Assembly (NCBI RefSeq): GCF_022023855.1
Contig: NZ_CP059453.1
Span: 62,001-126,000, forward strand
Direction: 5' to 3'
From: Azospirillum brasilense
GTDB taxonomy: Bacteria; Pseudomonadota; Alphaproteobacteria; Azospirillales; Azospirillaceae
DNA: 64,000 nucleotides
Of the stretch, positions 52,053 to 62,700 are shown one piece after another; position 1 is the stretch's first letter, and every line of letters starts with the position of its first letter. A program made the position numbers and the translations under genes. Below the pieces are notes generated by a model. It ran no database searches. It had not been told where the DNA came from and saw only the letters and a list, made by a program, of their open reading frames with translations.

Positions 52053-53981
52053 TCAGTACGTGCGGCTGGCCAGCCAAGCCGTAATGGCGCTCTCCATCGC
52101 CCCGGCGGTCGGATCGCCGTGCTCCGGGCCGCTTCCCACCATGGGAAGCCCGGCCGCGACGGCGATGTCCTCCGCCGGGGCGGCGGTCCCGACGAACAGG
52201 TCGCAGCGCCGCAGCAGGGCGCACAGCCCGTCGAAACCCAGCCGCCCGACCGCGTTCACGCAGGCGCCCCCCGCCTCCCCGGCGATGCGCGCAGCGGCTC
52301 CCCGGGCGGCCTCCTCGCCGACCAGGATCATGGCGGTGTCCCCGCGCGCGGCAAGGCGGCGGCACAGCTCCGACAGGCCACCGGTGCCGACGGACGCGGA
52401 CAGGCCGACCGCGCAGCGCCAGCGCACCGGAACGCCCTCGGCCAGAAGCGCGACGGCGGTCCGCTCGCCGGCAGGGGAGGTCCAGACCTCCGTGGCGGGG
52501 TCAGGCTCCCTGGCGGTCAGCGCTCCCAGCAGGCCGGCGGGAGCCGGCGCGACGTGGGTCAGGAAGGCGTCGGCGTAATAGCCGCGCACCGGCCGGCCGA
52601 CCCTGCAACCGAGGCGGAGCAGCGCCCCCGTATCCTGCATCAGGCGGTTGGCGAAGCTGGCATCCTCACCCCGGCCGGGATTGATCGTGAGATCGAACGC
52701 GCCGCTGAACTGCTGGCCGATCTCCTGGCGCACGGCGGTCACCAGCGCGTCGTCGGGCGCCCGTCCCTTCAGCGGCGGCAGGTTAACCCGCTGGTTGACG
52801 TAGGGGCAGAGGGCGAGCGCCGCCTCCGCGTCCGGTGTCGCGAAGACGGTGATTCGAGCCAGCGGCAAGGCCCGCCGCAACTCCCGCAGGAAGCCGGACG
52901 CCCGCAGCACCGCACCCAACCCGTCCAGCAGGAACACGCCGACGCTTCGGATCAGGTCGGTCGGGAAGGGCGGCGGTTCGCCGGGGACGAGCGTGCGGCG
53001 GCGAACGGCGGGGCCTGAGCCCCGCAGCAGCGCCACCGCCGGAGCGGTCGAGGCGCCCCGCGCCGGCGGTACGAAGCCCCAGGTTCCCTCGGCATCCGGG
53101 CGCGCCAGCGGCTCCACCATGGCATGCTCGGCACGCGTAACGGTCGCCGCGTCGGTCACCCAGGAGAAGAAATCGCGCAGCGGAAGGGTGCCGCCGCCGG
53201 CCGACCGCCCCGCCGCCTGCAGGGCCTCCCAACGCTCGACCGCGCCGTCGTAACCGTAATAGGCCTCCTTGAAGGCGACCTGCTCCCGCGTCGCGTAGGC
53301 GAAATGCTGGAAGACCAGCCCGCCCGCCGCCGTCTCCTCGTGCAGGAAGGGGTTGGCCGCGCCGAGTTCGAGGTCCGACCCATCGGCTTGCGGGCGCATC
53401 AGCCGGGGCGGGACGTGCGAGTGCCAGAAATCCCCCGGCCGGTACCGCCATGTGCGCAGCCATTCGTAGGCGCGGTAATTGCCGTACTGGTCCAGCCGGT
53501 CGAGGACCAGGGACGGGCCGACGAAGAAGTGGCAGAGGTACAGAGCCGCCGTGCGCGACGGCGAATCGAGGAACATCCGGCGCGCCCGAGTGATCTGCTC
53601 CGCCGTCCAAAGCTCGTCCGCATCGATCTGCCAGAGCAGGCACTCCTCCGTCATGGCGGCCAGCGGCGCCGTCACCATCTCCACCTTGCCCTGCCAGAAG
53701 GCGCCGGGCGGCTTGCGGTGGACCGACACGCGGCCGGGCTCCTCCGCGGCGATGCGGTCCAGATATTCCGAGGTGCCGTCGCCGCTACGGCCGTCGCGGT
53801 GAAGGTCCTGCGGGACGCGCCCGCCCCGCTGCGCGCACCAGGAGGAGTCGCGGACCTGCTCCGCCACCCCCTCCACGATGTGCCAATGCCAGGGAAAGGG
53901 GAGTTGGCGGAAAACCTCCAGGTGATAGCGGATGAAGGGATCGCCGTTCAGCACGATGGTCAGGAAATGAACCGGTAGCAT
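52053..53981 (-). CDS. Two-domain glycosyltransferase (GT2-like plus GT9-like)
   Basis: 642-residue protein. The N-terminal 300 residues resemble a family 2-type transferase: LTIVLNGDPFIRYHLEVFRQ, then LLWQIDADELWTAEQI with a DxD-like motif. The C-terminal part (about 330-642) resembles heptosyltransferase-like GT9: ITVFATPDAEAALALCPYVN, SVGTGGLSELCRRLAARGDT, DLFVGTAAPAEDIAVAAGLP. Such fusions act on surface polysaccharide or protein glycans. The ATG at 53981 begins directly with the first domain. Middle portion is Pro/Ala-rich linker. Target unknown. Confidence 0.75.
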   Translation of the reverse strand: MLPVHFLTIVLNGDPFIRYHLEVFRQLPFPWHWHIVEGVAEQVRDSSWCAQRGGRVPQDLHRDGRSGDGTSEYLDRIAAEEPGRVSVHRKPPGAFWQGKVEMVTAPLAAMTEECLLWQIDADELWTAEQITRARRMFLDSPSRTAALYLCHFFVGPSLVLDRLDQYGNYRAYEWLRTWRYRPGDFWHSHVPPRLMRPQADGSDLELGAANPFLHEETAAGGLVFQHFAYATREQVAFKEAYYGYDGAVERWEALQAAGRSAGGGTLPLRDFFSWVTDAATVTRAEHAMVEPLARPDAEGTWGFVPPARGASTAPAVALLRGSGPAVRRRTLVPGEPPPFPTDLIRSVGVFLLDGLGAVLRASGFLRELRRALPLARITVFATPDAEAALALCPYVNQRVNLPPLKGRAPDDALVTAVRQEIGQQFSGAFDLTINPGRGEDASFANRLMQDTGALLRLGCRVGRPVRGYYADAFLTHVAPAPAGLLGALTAREPDPATEVWTSPAGERTAVALLAEGVPVRWRCAVGLSASVGTGGLSELCRRLAARGDTAMILVGEEAARGAAARIAGEAGGACVNAVGRLGFDGLCALLRRCDLFVGTAAPAEDIAVAAGLPMVGSGPEHGDPTAGAMESAITAWLASRTY

Positions 53982-54135
53982 GCCCGCAATCCCGTCCTTC
54001 GCCCGTTGATCCGGCCTCGCGCCATCCGCAGGACCTTGTCGGTTCCGCGGGAGCGGTGTCAAGGAAGGCATGCGATGCCGCCGATGGGGCGCCATCCCCC
54101 TCTTGACGGCGGGGGACCCCGCCCCTACCCTGGCG

Positions 54136-54358
54136 CCGGTTATGGTTCCCCGCGCCATCCGGTCGCGGGGCTAAGAGGGAAGCCGGTGAACCGCCCCGAT
54201 CGGGGGGAAACGGCAAATCCGGCGCTGCCCCCGCAACTGTGAGCGGTGAGCGGCCTCGTCCTTTCCGTGTCACTGGCGCCGCCTGCGGGAACGGGCGCCG
54301 GGAAGGCCGGACGATGCCGCCTTGACCCGCAAGCCAGGAGACCTGCCGTAACCGAACG
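54136..54358 (+). ncRNA. Cobalamin riboswitch
   Basis: Hallmarks in order: GGGGCTAAGAGGGAAGCCGG (54176-54195 region), GGCAAATCCGGCGCTGCCCC, CGCAACTGTGAGCGG, and the B12 box AAGCCAGGAGACCTGCC (54331-54347). It sits 180 bases upstream of the CbiM-type transporter gene, so adenosylcobalamin should switch that gene off. Confidence 0.92.
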
Positions 54359-54538
54359 TACGTCCTCGGGCGGGGTGCCCCGGTGGTCGCTTGCCGATGT
54401 CCGGCCCAAAGGCCGCCCGTCTTCCGCAAGCCGTCCCTCCGGTGCGCCCATCCAAGGGGACCAAGGGGGTTGCGATGCCGGTGCCTGCCAGCAACGACGC
54501 CCTCCCAACGCATGGCAGACTCGGAAAGGGCATAGAGC

Positions 54539-55219
54539 ATGCACATCGAACCCGGCGTCGTGGACGGCGCCAAGATCGCTCTCAGCTACGCGACGGCCGC
54601 CGGCGGCTTCGCGATGGCCGGCAAGCTGGCGCGCGACGACGTCCGCAACAACGGCGGGGTCGCGCCGCTGGTGCTGCGCAGCCTGATCGCCACCGCGCTG
54701 GTCTTCAGCTTCTTCGAGGTGTTCCCGCACCACCCCGTGGGCGTGTCGGAGGTTCACCTGATCCTCGGTTCGACGCTGCTCCTGCTGTTCGGCGCCGGTG
54801 CGGCCTCCATCGGCCTCGCCGCTGGCCTGCTGATCCAGGGCCTGTTCTTCGCGCCGTTCGACCTGCCGCAGTACGGCATGAACGTCACCACGCTGCTGGT
54901 CCCGCTGTGGGGCATCAGCCTGCTGGCGAAGCGGATCGTTCCCGACGCCACCCCCTATGTCGACCTGAAGTACTCGCAGGCGCTCGCCCTCTCCACCGCC
55001 TACCAGGGCGGCATCGTCGCCTGGGTGGCCTTCTGGGCCTTCTACGGCCACGGCTTCACCGCCGAGACCATGACGGAAGTCGCCTCCTTCGGCGCCGCCT
55101 ACATGACCGTCATCGTCGTCGAGCCGCTGGCCGACCTCGCCGTGCTGGCCGTCGCCAAGGCGCTGCGCCGCCAGAGCCAGGGCCCGCTGTTCAACGTCCG
55201 CCTGCACCAGGGCGCCTGA
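54539..55219 (+). CDS. cbiM: CbiM-family cobalt transporter subunit
   Basis: 226-residue integral membrane protein of the energy-coupling cobalt/nickel family. The N-terminus MHIEPGVVDGAKI carries the Met-His metal-binding start of CbiM. About seven hydrophobic segments follow. Placement behind a cobalamin riboswitch supports cobalt uptake for B12 synthesis. No cbiN, cbiQ or cbiO gene is adjacent; some CbiM-like proteins work alone or with distant partners. A strong terminator follows. Confidence 0.85.
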   Translation: MHIEPGVVDGAKIALSYATAAGGFAMAGKLARDDVRNNGGVAPLVLRSLIATALVFSFFEVFPHHPVGVSEVHLILGSTLLLLFGAGAASIGLAAGLLIQGLFFAPFDLPQYGMNVTTLLVPLWGISLLAKRIVPDATPYVDLKYSQALALSTAYQGGIVAWVAFWAFYGHGFTAETMTEVASFGAAYMTVIVVEPLADLAVLAVAKALRRQSQGPLFNVRLHQGA

Positions 55220-55248
55220 TCGGGCCTCTGGACCAGACGGTTTGCAGG

Positions 55249-55286
55249 AAGGGCGGCGGGGACATCCCCGCCGCCCTTTTCCGTTT
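55249..55286 (+). terminator. Terminator of cbiM
   Basis: Perfect 11-bp stem GGGCGGCGGGG / CCCCGCCGCCC followed by TTTTCCGTTTT. Confidence 0.9.
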
Positions 55287-55302
55287 TAGGTCAGCTGGCC
55301 GG

Positions 55303-56070
55303 TCAGATCACCAGCTCGCCCTTTCGGATCGCCGCGTAGCGGCGGTTCACCGCCCCCCAGTCGACCACGTTCCACCAAGCCGCCAGATAGTCGGCGCGCC
55401 GGTTCTGGTACTTCAGGTAATAGGCGTGCTCCCACACGTCGTTGCCCATCAGCACGGGCACGCCCTCCATGGCCGGCGAATCCTGGTTCGGGCGGGCGGC
55501 GATGGCCAGCTTGCCCGACGACGGGTCGGCGGTGACGAAGACCCAGCCGCTGCCGAACTGCCCGGCCCCCGCCGTGTTGAAGCGGGTCTTGAAGTCGTCG
55601 AAGCTGCCGAAGTCGCGCGCGATGGCCGCTCCGACCTCGCCGTCCGGGGCACCGCCCGCCTTCGGCCCCATGATGCTCCAGAACATGCTGTGGTTGGCGT
55701 GCCCGCCACCGTTGTTGCGCACCGCGGTGCGGATGCTTTCCGGCAGTTCCGGGACGCGCTTCAGCAGGTCGGCCAGCGGCATCGCCTGAAGGTCGCCGTG
55801 GTTGGCGAGCGCCTTGTTGAGGTTGTCGACGTAAGCCTGATGGTGCTTGCCGTGATGCACGCTCATGGTCGTCGCGTCGATGTGCGGTTCCAGCGCGGCG
55901 GGCGCGTAGGGCAGCGGCGGCAGCGTGAATCCCTTGCCGCCCGGTGTCTGGCCCCCTGTTGTTTGGGTCCCTGTTGTTTGGGCCAGGACGAAGCGCGGCG
56001 CCACGGCCAGCACCAGCGCGGCGGCTCCGGCGGAGAGCAGCAATTGGCGGCGATCCAGGCGAACGGACAT
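55303..56070 (-). CDS. Tat-exported Fe/Mn superoxide dismutase
   Basis: 255-residue enzyme that dismutates superoxide in the periplasm. A twin-arginine signal (RLDRRQLLLSAGAAAL, cleavage about VLAQ near residue 31) and a TG-rich linker precede the dismutase domain. Metal ligands: His72 in SVHHGKHH, His127 in GGHANHSMFW, and Asp/His in NDVWEHAYY. The GGHANHS pattern is the Mn-type or cambialistic form. The ATG at 56070 follows GGGAGGTCTC. Normal domain length; the export signal is the unusual part. Confidence 0.92.
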   Translation of the reverse strand: MSVRLDRRQLLLSAGAAALVLAVAPRFVLAQTTGTQTTGGQTPGGKGFTLPPLPYAPAALEPHIDATTMSVHHGKHHQAYVDNLNKALANHGDLQAMPLADLLKRVPELPESIRTAVRNNGGGHANHSMFWSIMGPKAGGAPDGEVGAAIARDFGSFDDFKTRFNTAGAGQFGSGWVFVTADPSSGKLAIAARPNQDSPAMEGVPVLMGNDVWEHAYYLKYQNRRADYLAAWWNVVDWGAVNRRYAAIRKGELVI

Positions 56071-56197
56071 GAGACCTCCCATTGTGTGTTTCGTGCCGAA
56101 CAGCGGGGAAGCGACAGCCTCAGTGCGCCCCGCCCCTCACTCAACAGGGCAATGGGCGTACTCACTCGGTACCGGCGGACCGCGCACCGCCCGTTTC

Positions 56198-56572
56198 CTA
56201 CAAGCGGGCCTTTCCAGCCAGTCCGGCGGACGCCGAGCGGGCCATGCCGATCGCCACCGTCCGCCAACGTCCCAGACGGAATCGGGAAGGCGCCGCCGTC
56301 GGCTTCCTGACCGGAGCGACCGGAGCCTCTCCCACCACCTCATGAATCTTGCGGCCACGGCGCTCCCGAAGCAGCAGGCGCATCACCTCCTCCTCCGTGA
56401 CGAGGCGTCCGGCCTTGGCCGAGGCGAGGCTCGCGGTGTCCTGGAGGGCGGCGACCTGAGCCAGAGTGCCGGTCAACCCCTTGGCCGCGGCGGTTTCCAG
56501 AGCTTCGCGATGAATGGCGAGGATGAACGGCTTCAGCCCGCGGTCGGGCAATCCGTGCGGCGATGTCGGCAT
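56198..56572 (-). CDS. Hypothetical protein
   Basis: 124-residue soluble protein. Residues 1-85 are helical with a plausible fold (LKPFILAIHREALETAAAKG, SAKAGRLVTEEEVMRLLLRE), followed by a basic, Ala/Arg-rich tail. No family recognised. GGAG lies upstream of ATG 56572; another in-frame start is at 56641. It may be real or a chance reading frame. Confidence 0.45.
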   Translation of the reverse strand: MPTSPHGLPDRGLKPFILAIHREALETAAAKGLTGTLAQVAALQDTASLASAKAGRLVTEEEVMRLLLRERRGRKIHEVVGEAPVAPVRKPTAAPSRFRLGRWRTVAIGMARSASAGLAGKARL

Positions 56573-56689
56573 GGCTGAATGGCTCCGGGGATTCGTTCGA
56601 TCGGGTAAACCATCATCCAACCGATAACCCTGCGGCGGCAAAGACCCCTGCGGATTAGCCCGCCCCCTCCGTTCGGGGAAGCCGACGCA

Positions 56690-56733
56690 AAACGGCGGGT
56701 GCCGGAGGCCGAAGGCCCCGGCACCCGCCGTTT
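56690..56733 (-). terminator. Terminator of the giant RTX gene
   Basis: Very strong 16-bp stem (AAACGGCGGGTGCCGG / CCGGCACCCGCCGTTT) with a nested hairpin in the loop, 20 bases past the stop; minus strand continues TTTTG. Confidence 0.85.
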
Positions 56734-56753
56734 CGTCTCGCGTGTATGCGTCC

Positions 56754-59700
56754 TCAGCCGAACCAGCCGGCGACGTTGCCGGTCTGGCCGAGGATGGTGA
56801 TGCGGTTGCCTCCGCCGACGTCGAGGGTGGTGTTGCCGCCCTCCACCCGCGCCGAGCGGATCACCGCGCCGAGGTCCATGCCGGCGTCGTAGAGCGCCAG
56901 ACGGTCCACACCCGCCTGGAAGTCCATCACCACCGATCCGCCCGATGCCCGACCGAAGGCGAAGACGTCCGCCCCGGCGCCGCCCCACAGCGTGTCCGCA
57001 CCGCCGTCGGCGAACAGCACGTCGTTGCCAGCCCCACCGTTCAGCAGGTCGTTGCCCGCCCCGCCGAACAGCGTGTCGTTGCCGTCCTCGCCGAACAGCG
57101 TGTCATCGCCGCCGTCGCCGCTGGCCAGGTCGTCGCCCGCGCCGAGACCGATCAGGTCCCGCCCCGCCCCGCCCAGCGCCACGTCGTTGCCCGCGCCGCC
57201 GCTGATCGTGTCGTCGCCCGCGTCGCCGATCAGGAAGTCGTTGCCCACCCCGCCGAACAGCAGGTCGTTGCCAGCCCCGCCGGACAGCGTGTCGTCGCCC
57301 TCCTCGCCGGTCAGCGTGTCGTCGCCGTCCTCGCCGAACAGGATGTCGCGGCCCGTCCCGCCGAACAGCGCGTCGTTGCCGACGCCGCCGCCGACCAGGT
57401 CGTTGCCCTCGCCGCCGAACAGCCAGTCGTCGCCCTCGCCGCCCATCACCACGTCGTCGCCGTCGTCGCCGTACAGCGTGTCGTTGCCGCCGGCGCTGGC
57501 GATCGTGTCTTTGCCGCCGCCGCCGTGCAGGATGTCGTCGCCGGCCCCCAGATACATGTACTGCTGGTGGTCGTCGCCGTAGACGATCTGCTCGCCGTCG
57601 CCGCCGACCAGCGTGGCGTTGCCGACCACCGCCGCGAATTCGACGTTGTCGAGCTGGATGGTCACCGGACCCGCCGCCGCCGAGGTGTTGAGCACCACCG
57701 CGGTCGGCGCCGTGCTGGCGGTGCCGGTGCCGCCCAGCGTGTTGCCGGTCACCTTGGTCTGCACCGCCTGGCCGGCGGTCGCACCCGGCGTGCTGAAGTC
57801 GATGGCGCGCACCAGGAGCTGGGCCTGGGCGGAGAGCACCGAGAGGAAGCCCGAACCGCCGCCGGTCAGGTTGCCGCGCGAGGCGGTGCCGGCGTCGGTG
57901 CGCGCCTCGATGGCGGCGATCAGGCCGGTCAGCCCGGTCTGCGCCTCCGCGGCGGTCTGCCGCTCGGCGCTGCCGCTGGTGGTGACGGCCACCCCGTTGG
58001 AGACGCTGACCGTCAGGGTGGTGACGGTGGACACCGCACCGGTCTGCCGGTCGACCACCTGCTCGCGCACCACTGGCACGTCGGCGAGATCGGCGTTGGC
58101 GGTGCTGGTGTCCTCGACCCGCTCCCCGTTGCTGGCCGCGATGGTCACGGTGGTGACGCGCTTGCCGTCGCTGCCGGTGGTGATCGCGCCATTGACGGTG
58201 GCGCCGTCCACGGTGGCCGTCGGCGGCGGGGCGACCGGGGCGGGCTTCTCCGCGGTGGCGGTGAGCTTCTGCGTCGCCGCGGTGAAGGGCGGCGAGGCGT
58301 TGCCCGCCGGGTCGGTCAGGCCGAGGGTCAGGGTGAGCGTGCCGTCGCCCAGGCCGGAGAGGTCCAGCCCGGTCACCCGCATGGTCGGACCGCTCATCAC
58401 GCCGGAGCCGGTGACCTGGCCGCCGCCGGCCGAGGTGATCGTCCAGGTGAAGCTGGTCCCGGCCTCGCCGCCGCTGATGGTGAAGGCGGCGCTGGACTGC
58501 TCGATGGCGTCGATGCTGTCGTCCTCGAACAGCACGGTCGCGGTCGGGGCGGTGGTGTCGACGGTCAGCGACTGCGTGCCGGGGGCTGAGACGTTGCCCG
58601 CCGCGTCGGTGGCGGTGGCCGAGACGGGGTTGGCGCCGTTCGGGTTGAGGCTCAGCGTGCCGGTGACCGGTGTGGCCGTGGCGAGGTCGAGGCTCCAGGC
58701 GCCGCCGTTCGTGGCGGTGGTCGTGTAGGTGGCGCCGCCGACGGTGACGGTGACGGTGCTGCCGGCCTCGGCCGAACCGGTGAGGGTCGGGGTCGTGCTG
58801 TTGCTCAGCGCCGTGGTGACGGTCGGCGCATCGGGCAGCGTGGTGTCGATGACCAGCGATTGGATGGCCGGCGCCGAGACGTTGCCCGAGGCATCGGTCG
58901 CCGTGGCCGAGACGGGGTTGGTGCCGTTCGGGTTGAGGCTGAGCGAACCGGCGGTCGGTGTGGCCGTGGCGAGGTCGACGGACCAGTTCCCGCCGGTTGC
59001 CGTGGTGGTGTAGGTGGCGCCGCCGACCGTGACGGTGACGGTGCTGCCGGCTTCGGCCGTGCCGGTGAGGGTCGGCGTGGTGCTGTTGGTCAGCGCCGTG
59101 GCGACGGTCGGCGCATCGGGCAGCGTGGTGTCGATGGTCAGCGACTGCGTGCCGGCCGAGGAGGTGTTGCCCGCCGCGTCGGTGGCGGTGGCCGAGACCG
59201 GGTTGGCGCCATTGGCGTTGAGGTTCAACGAACCGGTTACCGGCGTCGCGGTGGCGAGGTCGATGGACCAGTTTCCGCCGGTTGCCGTGGTGGTGTAGGT
59301 GGCACCGCCCACCGTGACGGTGACGGTGCTGCCGGCCTCGGCCGTGCCGGCCAGGGTTGGCGTCGTGCTGTTGCTCAGCGCCGCACTTGTCACCGCCGGA
59401 GCATTGGGCGCCGTGGTGTCGATGGTCAGCGACTGCGTGCCCGGCGTGGAGACGTTGCCCGCAGCATCGGTGGCGGTGGCCGAGATGTGGTTGGCACCGT
59501 TCGGGTTGAGGCTGAGCGAGCCGGTGGTCGGCGTCGCCGTGGCGAGGTCGATGGACCAACGCCCACCCGTCGCCGTCGTGGTGTAGGTAGCGCCGCCCAC
59601 CGTGACGGTGACGGTGCTGCCGGCCTCCGCCGAGCCGGTAAGGGTCGGCGTCGTGCTGTTGCTCAGCGCCGTGGTGACGGTCGGAGCGTCCGGCGCGGTC

Positions 59701-62700
59701 GTGTCGATGGTCAGCGACTGGGTGCCCGGCGCCGAGACGTTGCCCGCCGTGTCGGTCGCCGTCGCAGAGATCGGGTTGGCGCCGTTGGCGTTGAGGCTCA
59801 GCGAGCCGGTGGTCGGCGTCGCCGTGGCGAGGTTGATGGACCAGTTCCCGCCGGTCGCGGTGGTGGTGTAGGTGGCGCCACCCACCGTGACGGTGACGGT
59901 GCTGCCGACCTCCGCCGTGCCGGCGAGGGTAGGAGTTGTGCTGTTGCTCAGCGCGGCGCTGGTCACCGCCGGAGCGTTGGGCAGCGTGGTGTCGATGGTC
60001 AACGATTGGGTGCCCGCGGATGACGTGTTGCCCGCCGCGTCGGTGGCGGTGGCCGAGACGGCGTTCGTGCCATTGGCGTTGAGGTTCAACGAACCGGTTA
60101 CCGGCGTCGCGGTGGCAAGGTCGATGGACCAGTTTCCGCCGGTCGCCATGGCGGTGTAGGTCGCCCCACCGACGGTGACGGTGACGATGCTGCCGGCTTC
60201 CGCCGTGCCGGTCAGGGTCGGCGTCGTGCTGTTGGTCAGCGGCGCCGAGGTCACCGACGGCGCGGTGGGTGCGGTGGTATCGACAGTCAGCGTCTGCGTC
60301 CCCGCCGACGACACGTTGCCGGCGGCATCGCGCGCCGTGACCGAGACGGGGTTGGCACCGTTGGCGTTGAGGCCCAGCGTGCCCGAGGCCGGAGTGGCCG
60401 TGGACAGGTCCACGCTCCAGGCGCCGGTTCCCAACGCGGCCGTGGTGTAGGTGGCGCCGCCCACCATGACGGTGACCGTGCTGTTCGCCTCCGCCGTGCC
60501 GCCGATCACCGGTGTGGCGTTGTTGCTCAGGGCCGCCGAGGTCACCGAGGGCGCGTTCGGCGCGGTGGTGTCGATGGTCAGCGTCTGCGTCCCCGCCGAG
60601 GACACGTTGCCGGCGGCGTCCCGCGCCGTGACAGAAACCGCGTTGGTGCCGTTGGCGTTCAGGCTCAGCGTGCCGGACGCCGGGGTGGCCGAGGACAGGT
60701 TCACGCTCCAAGCGCCGGTGCCGGCGGCAGCCGTCGTGGTGTAGGTCGCACCGCCCACGGTGACCGTCACTGTGCTGTTCGCCTCGGCGGTGCCGGAAAT
60801 GGCCGGGGTCGTGCTGTTGGTCAGCGCCGCCGAGGTCACCGCCGGGGCGTCCGGTGCCGTGGTGTCGATGGTCAGCGTCTGCGTCCCCGCCGAGGACACG
60901 TTGCCGGCGGCGTCCCGCGCCGTGACAGAAACCGCGTTGGTGCCGTTGGCGTTCAGGCTCAGCGTGCCGGACGCCGGGGTGGCGCTGGACAGGTTGACGC
61001 TCCAGACGCCGGTGCTGGCGGCAGCCGTCGTGGTGTAGGTCGCACCGCCCACGGTGACCGTCACCGTGCTGTTCGCCTCGGCGGTGCCGGAAATGGCCGG
61101 GGTCGTGCTGTTGGTCAGCGCCGCCGAGGTCACCGCCGGGGCGTCCGGTGCCGTGGTGTCGATGGTCAGCGTCTGCGTCCCCGCCGAGGACACGTTGCCG
61201 GCGGCGTCCCGCGCCGTGACAGAAACCGCGTTGGTGCCGTTGGCGTTCAGGCTCAGCGTGCCGGACGCCGGGGTAGCGCTGGACAGGTTAACGCTCCAGG
61301 CACCCGTGCCGGCGGCCGCCGTCGTGGTGTAGGTCGCCCCACCCACCGTGACGGTGACGGTGCTGTTCGCCTCCGCCGTGCCGCTGAGGGTCGGCTTCAC
61401 CGCTTTGGTCAGGGCCGCGCTGGTCACCGCCGGAGCGTTCGGCGCTGTCGTGTCGATGGTCAGCGTCTGCGTCCCCGCCGACGAGACGTTGCCCGCGGCG
61501 TCGGTCGCCGTGACGGACACGGGGTTGGTGCCGTTGGCGTTCAGGCTCAGGGTGCCCGAGGCCGGGGTGGCCGAGGACAGGTTGACGCTCCAGGCCCCGG
61601 TTCCCGACGCGGCCGTGGTTGTGTAGGTCGCCCCACCCACCGTGACGGTGACCGTGCTGTTCGCCTCCGCCGTGCCGGTGAGGGTCGGCGTCGTGCTGTT
61701 GGTCAGCGCCGCCGAGGTCACCGCCGGAGCGTTCGGCGCCGTCGTGTCGATGGTCAGGGTGAAAGCGGTGGATGCCTGGGAGGTGCTTCCCTCGCGGGTG
61801 GCCGTCGCGGTCAGGGTGTGGCTGCCCTGGGCGAGGGTGCTGCCGGTCGGCGTGATGGTCCAGAGCCCGCCGGTTGCGGTCGCGGTGCCGATCGCGGTGG
61901 CGCCCCGGTACAGCACCACCGTCGCTCCGGACGCCGCCGAGCCGGTGATGGTCGGGGTCGTGTTGTTGGTGAGGCGGTCGCCGGCCACGCCGCTGTCGGA
62001 ATCGGCGGCCAGCGCGAGCCCCGACGGAGCGCTCGGCGGCGGCGGACCTTGCAGGTAGACGACCATGCTGCCGGCGCTGTTGCCCAGCATCACGTCGAGT
62101 TTGCCGTCGCCGTCGAAGTCCGCCATGGTCGGCCGGGCGTTGTATCCAACGCTTCCGAGGCCGAAGGGATTGGTGCCGACCAGCGTGAAGCTGGGAGCCG
62201 CGCTCGTCCCGACGTTCCGGTAGGCGACCGTCTGGCCGCTGCCGTTGCCGATCAGCAGGTCAAGGTCGCCGTCGCTATCGAGATCCACGAAGACCGGTGC
62301 CGCATTGCTGCCGACGTGGCTGAGACCGAAGGGGTTGGTGCCGGCCAGCGTGAAGCTGGGGGCCGTGCTCGTCCCGACGTTCCGGTAATAGACCAAGCCG
62401 CCGCTGTTACCGACCAGAAGGTCGAGATCGCCGTCGCCGTCGAGATCGGCGAAGGCCGGCGCAGCGTAGTTGCTGCCGTAGGCGAGGCCGAAGGGGTTGG
62501 TGCCGACCAGCGCGAAACTGGGAGCCGTGCTCGTTCCGACGTTCCGGTAATAGACAAGGCTGCCGTTGCCGACACCGATCAGGGCGTCGAGGTCGCCATC
62601 GCCGTCGAGGTCCGCGAAGGTCGGGTTGGAGTAGTTGCTGACGCTCCCCAGCCCGAAGGGGCCGGTGCCGACCTTCGTGAAGCTCGGCGCGGTCGCCGTG

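Noticed and set aside
58560..61765. Tandem repeats that might be taken for a CRISPR array
   Set aside because: The period is about 294 bases, it is open coding sequence on the minus strand, and there are no short repeats with unique spacers.
56742..62058. Many plus-strand frames, including a periodic series of 89-97-codon frames, opposite the adhesin
   Set aside because: They repeat every 294 bases because the adhesin coding strand does; they are antisense echoes of the Ig repeats.
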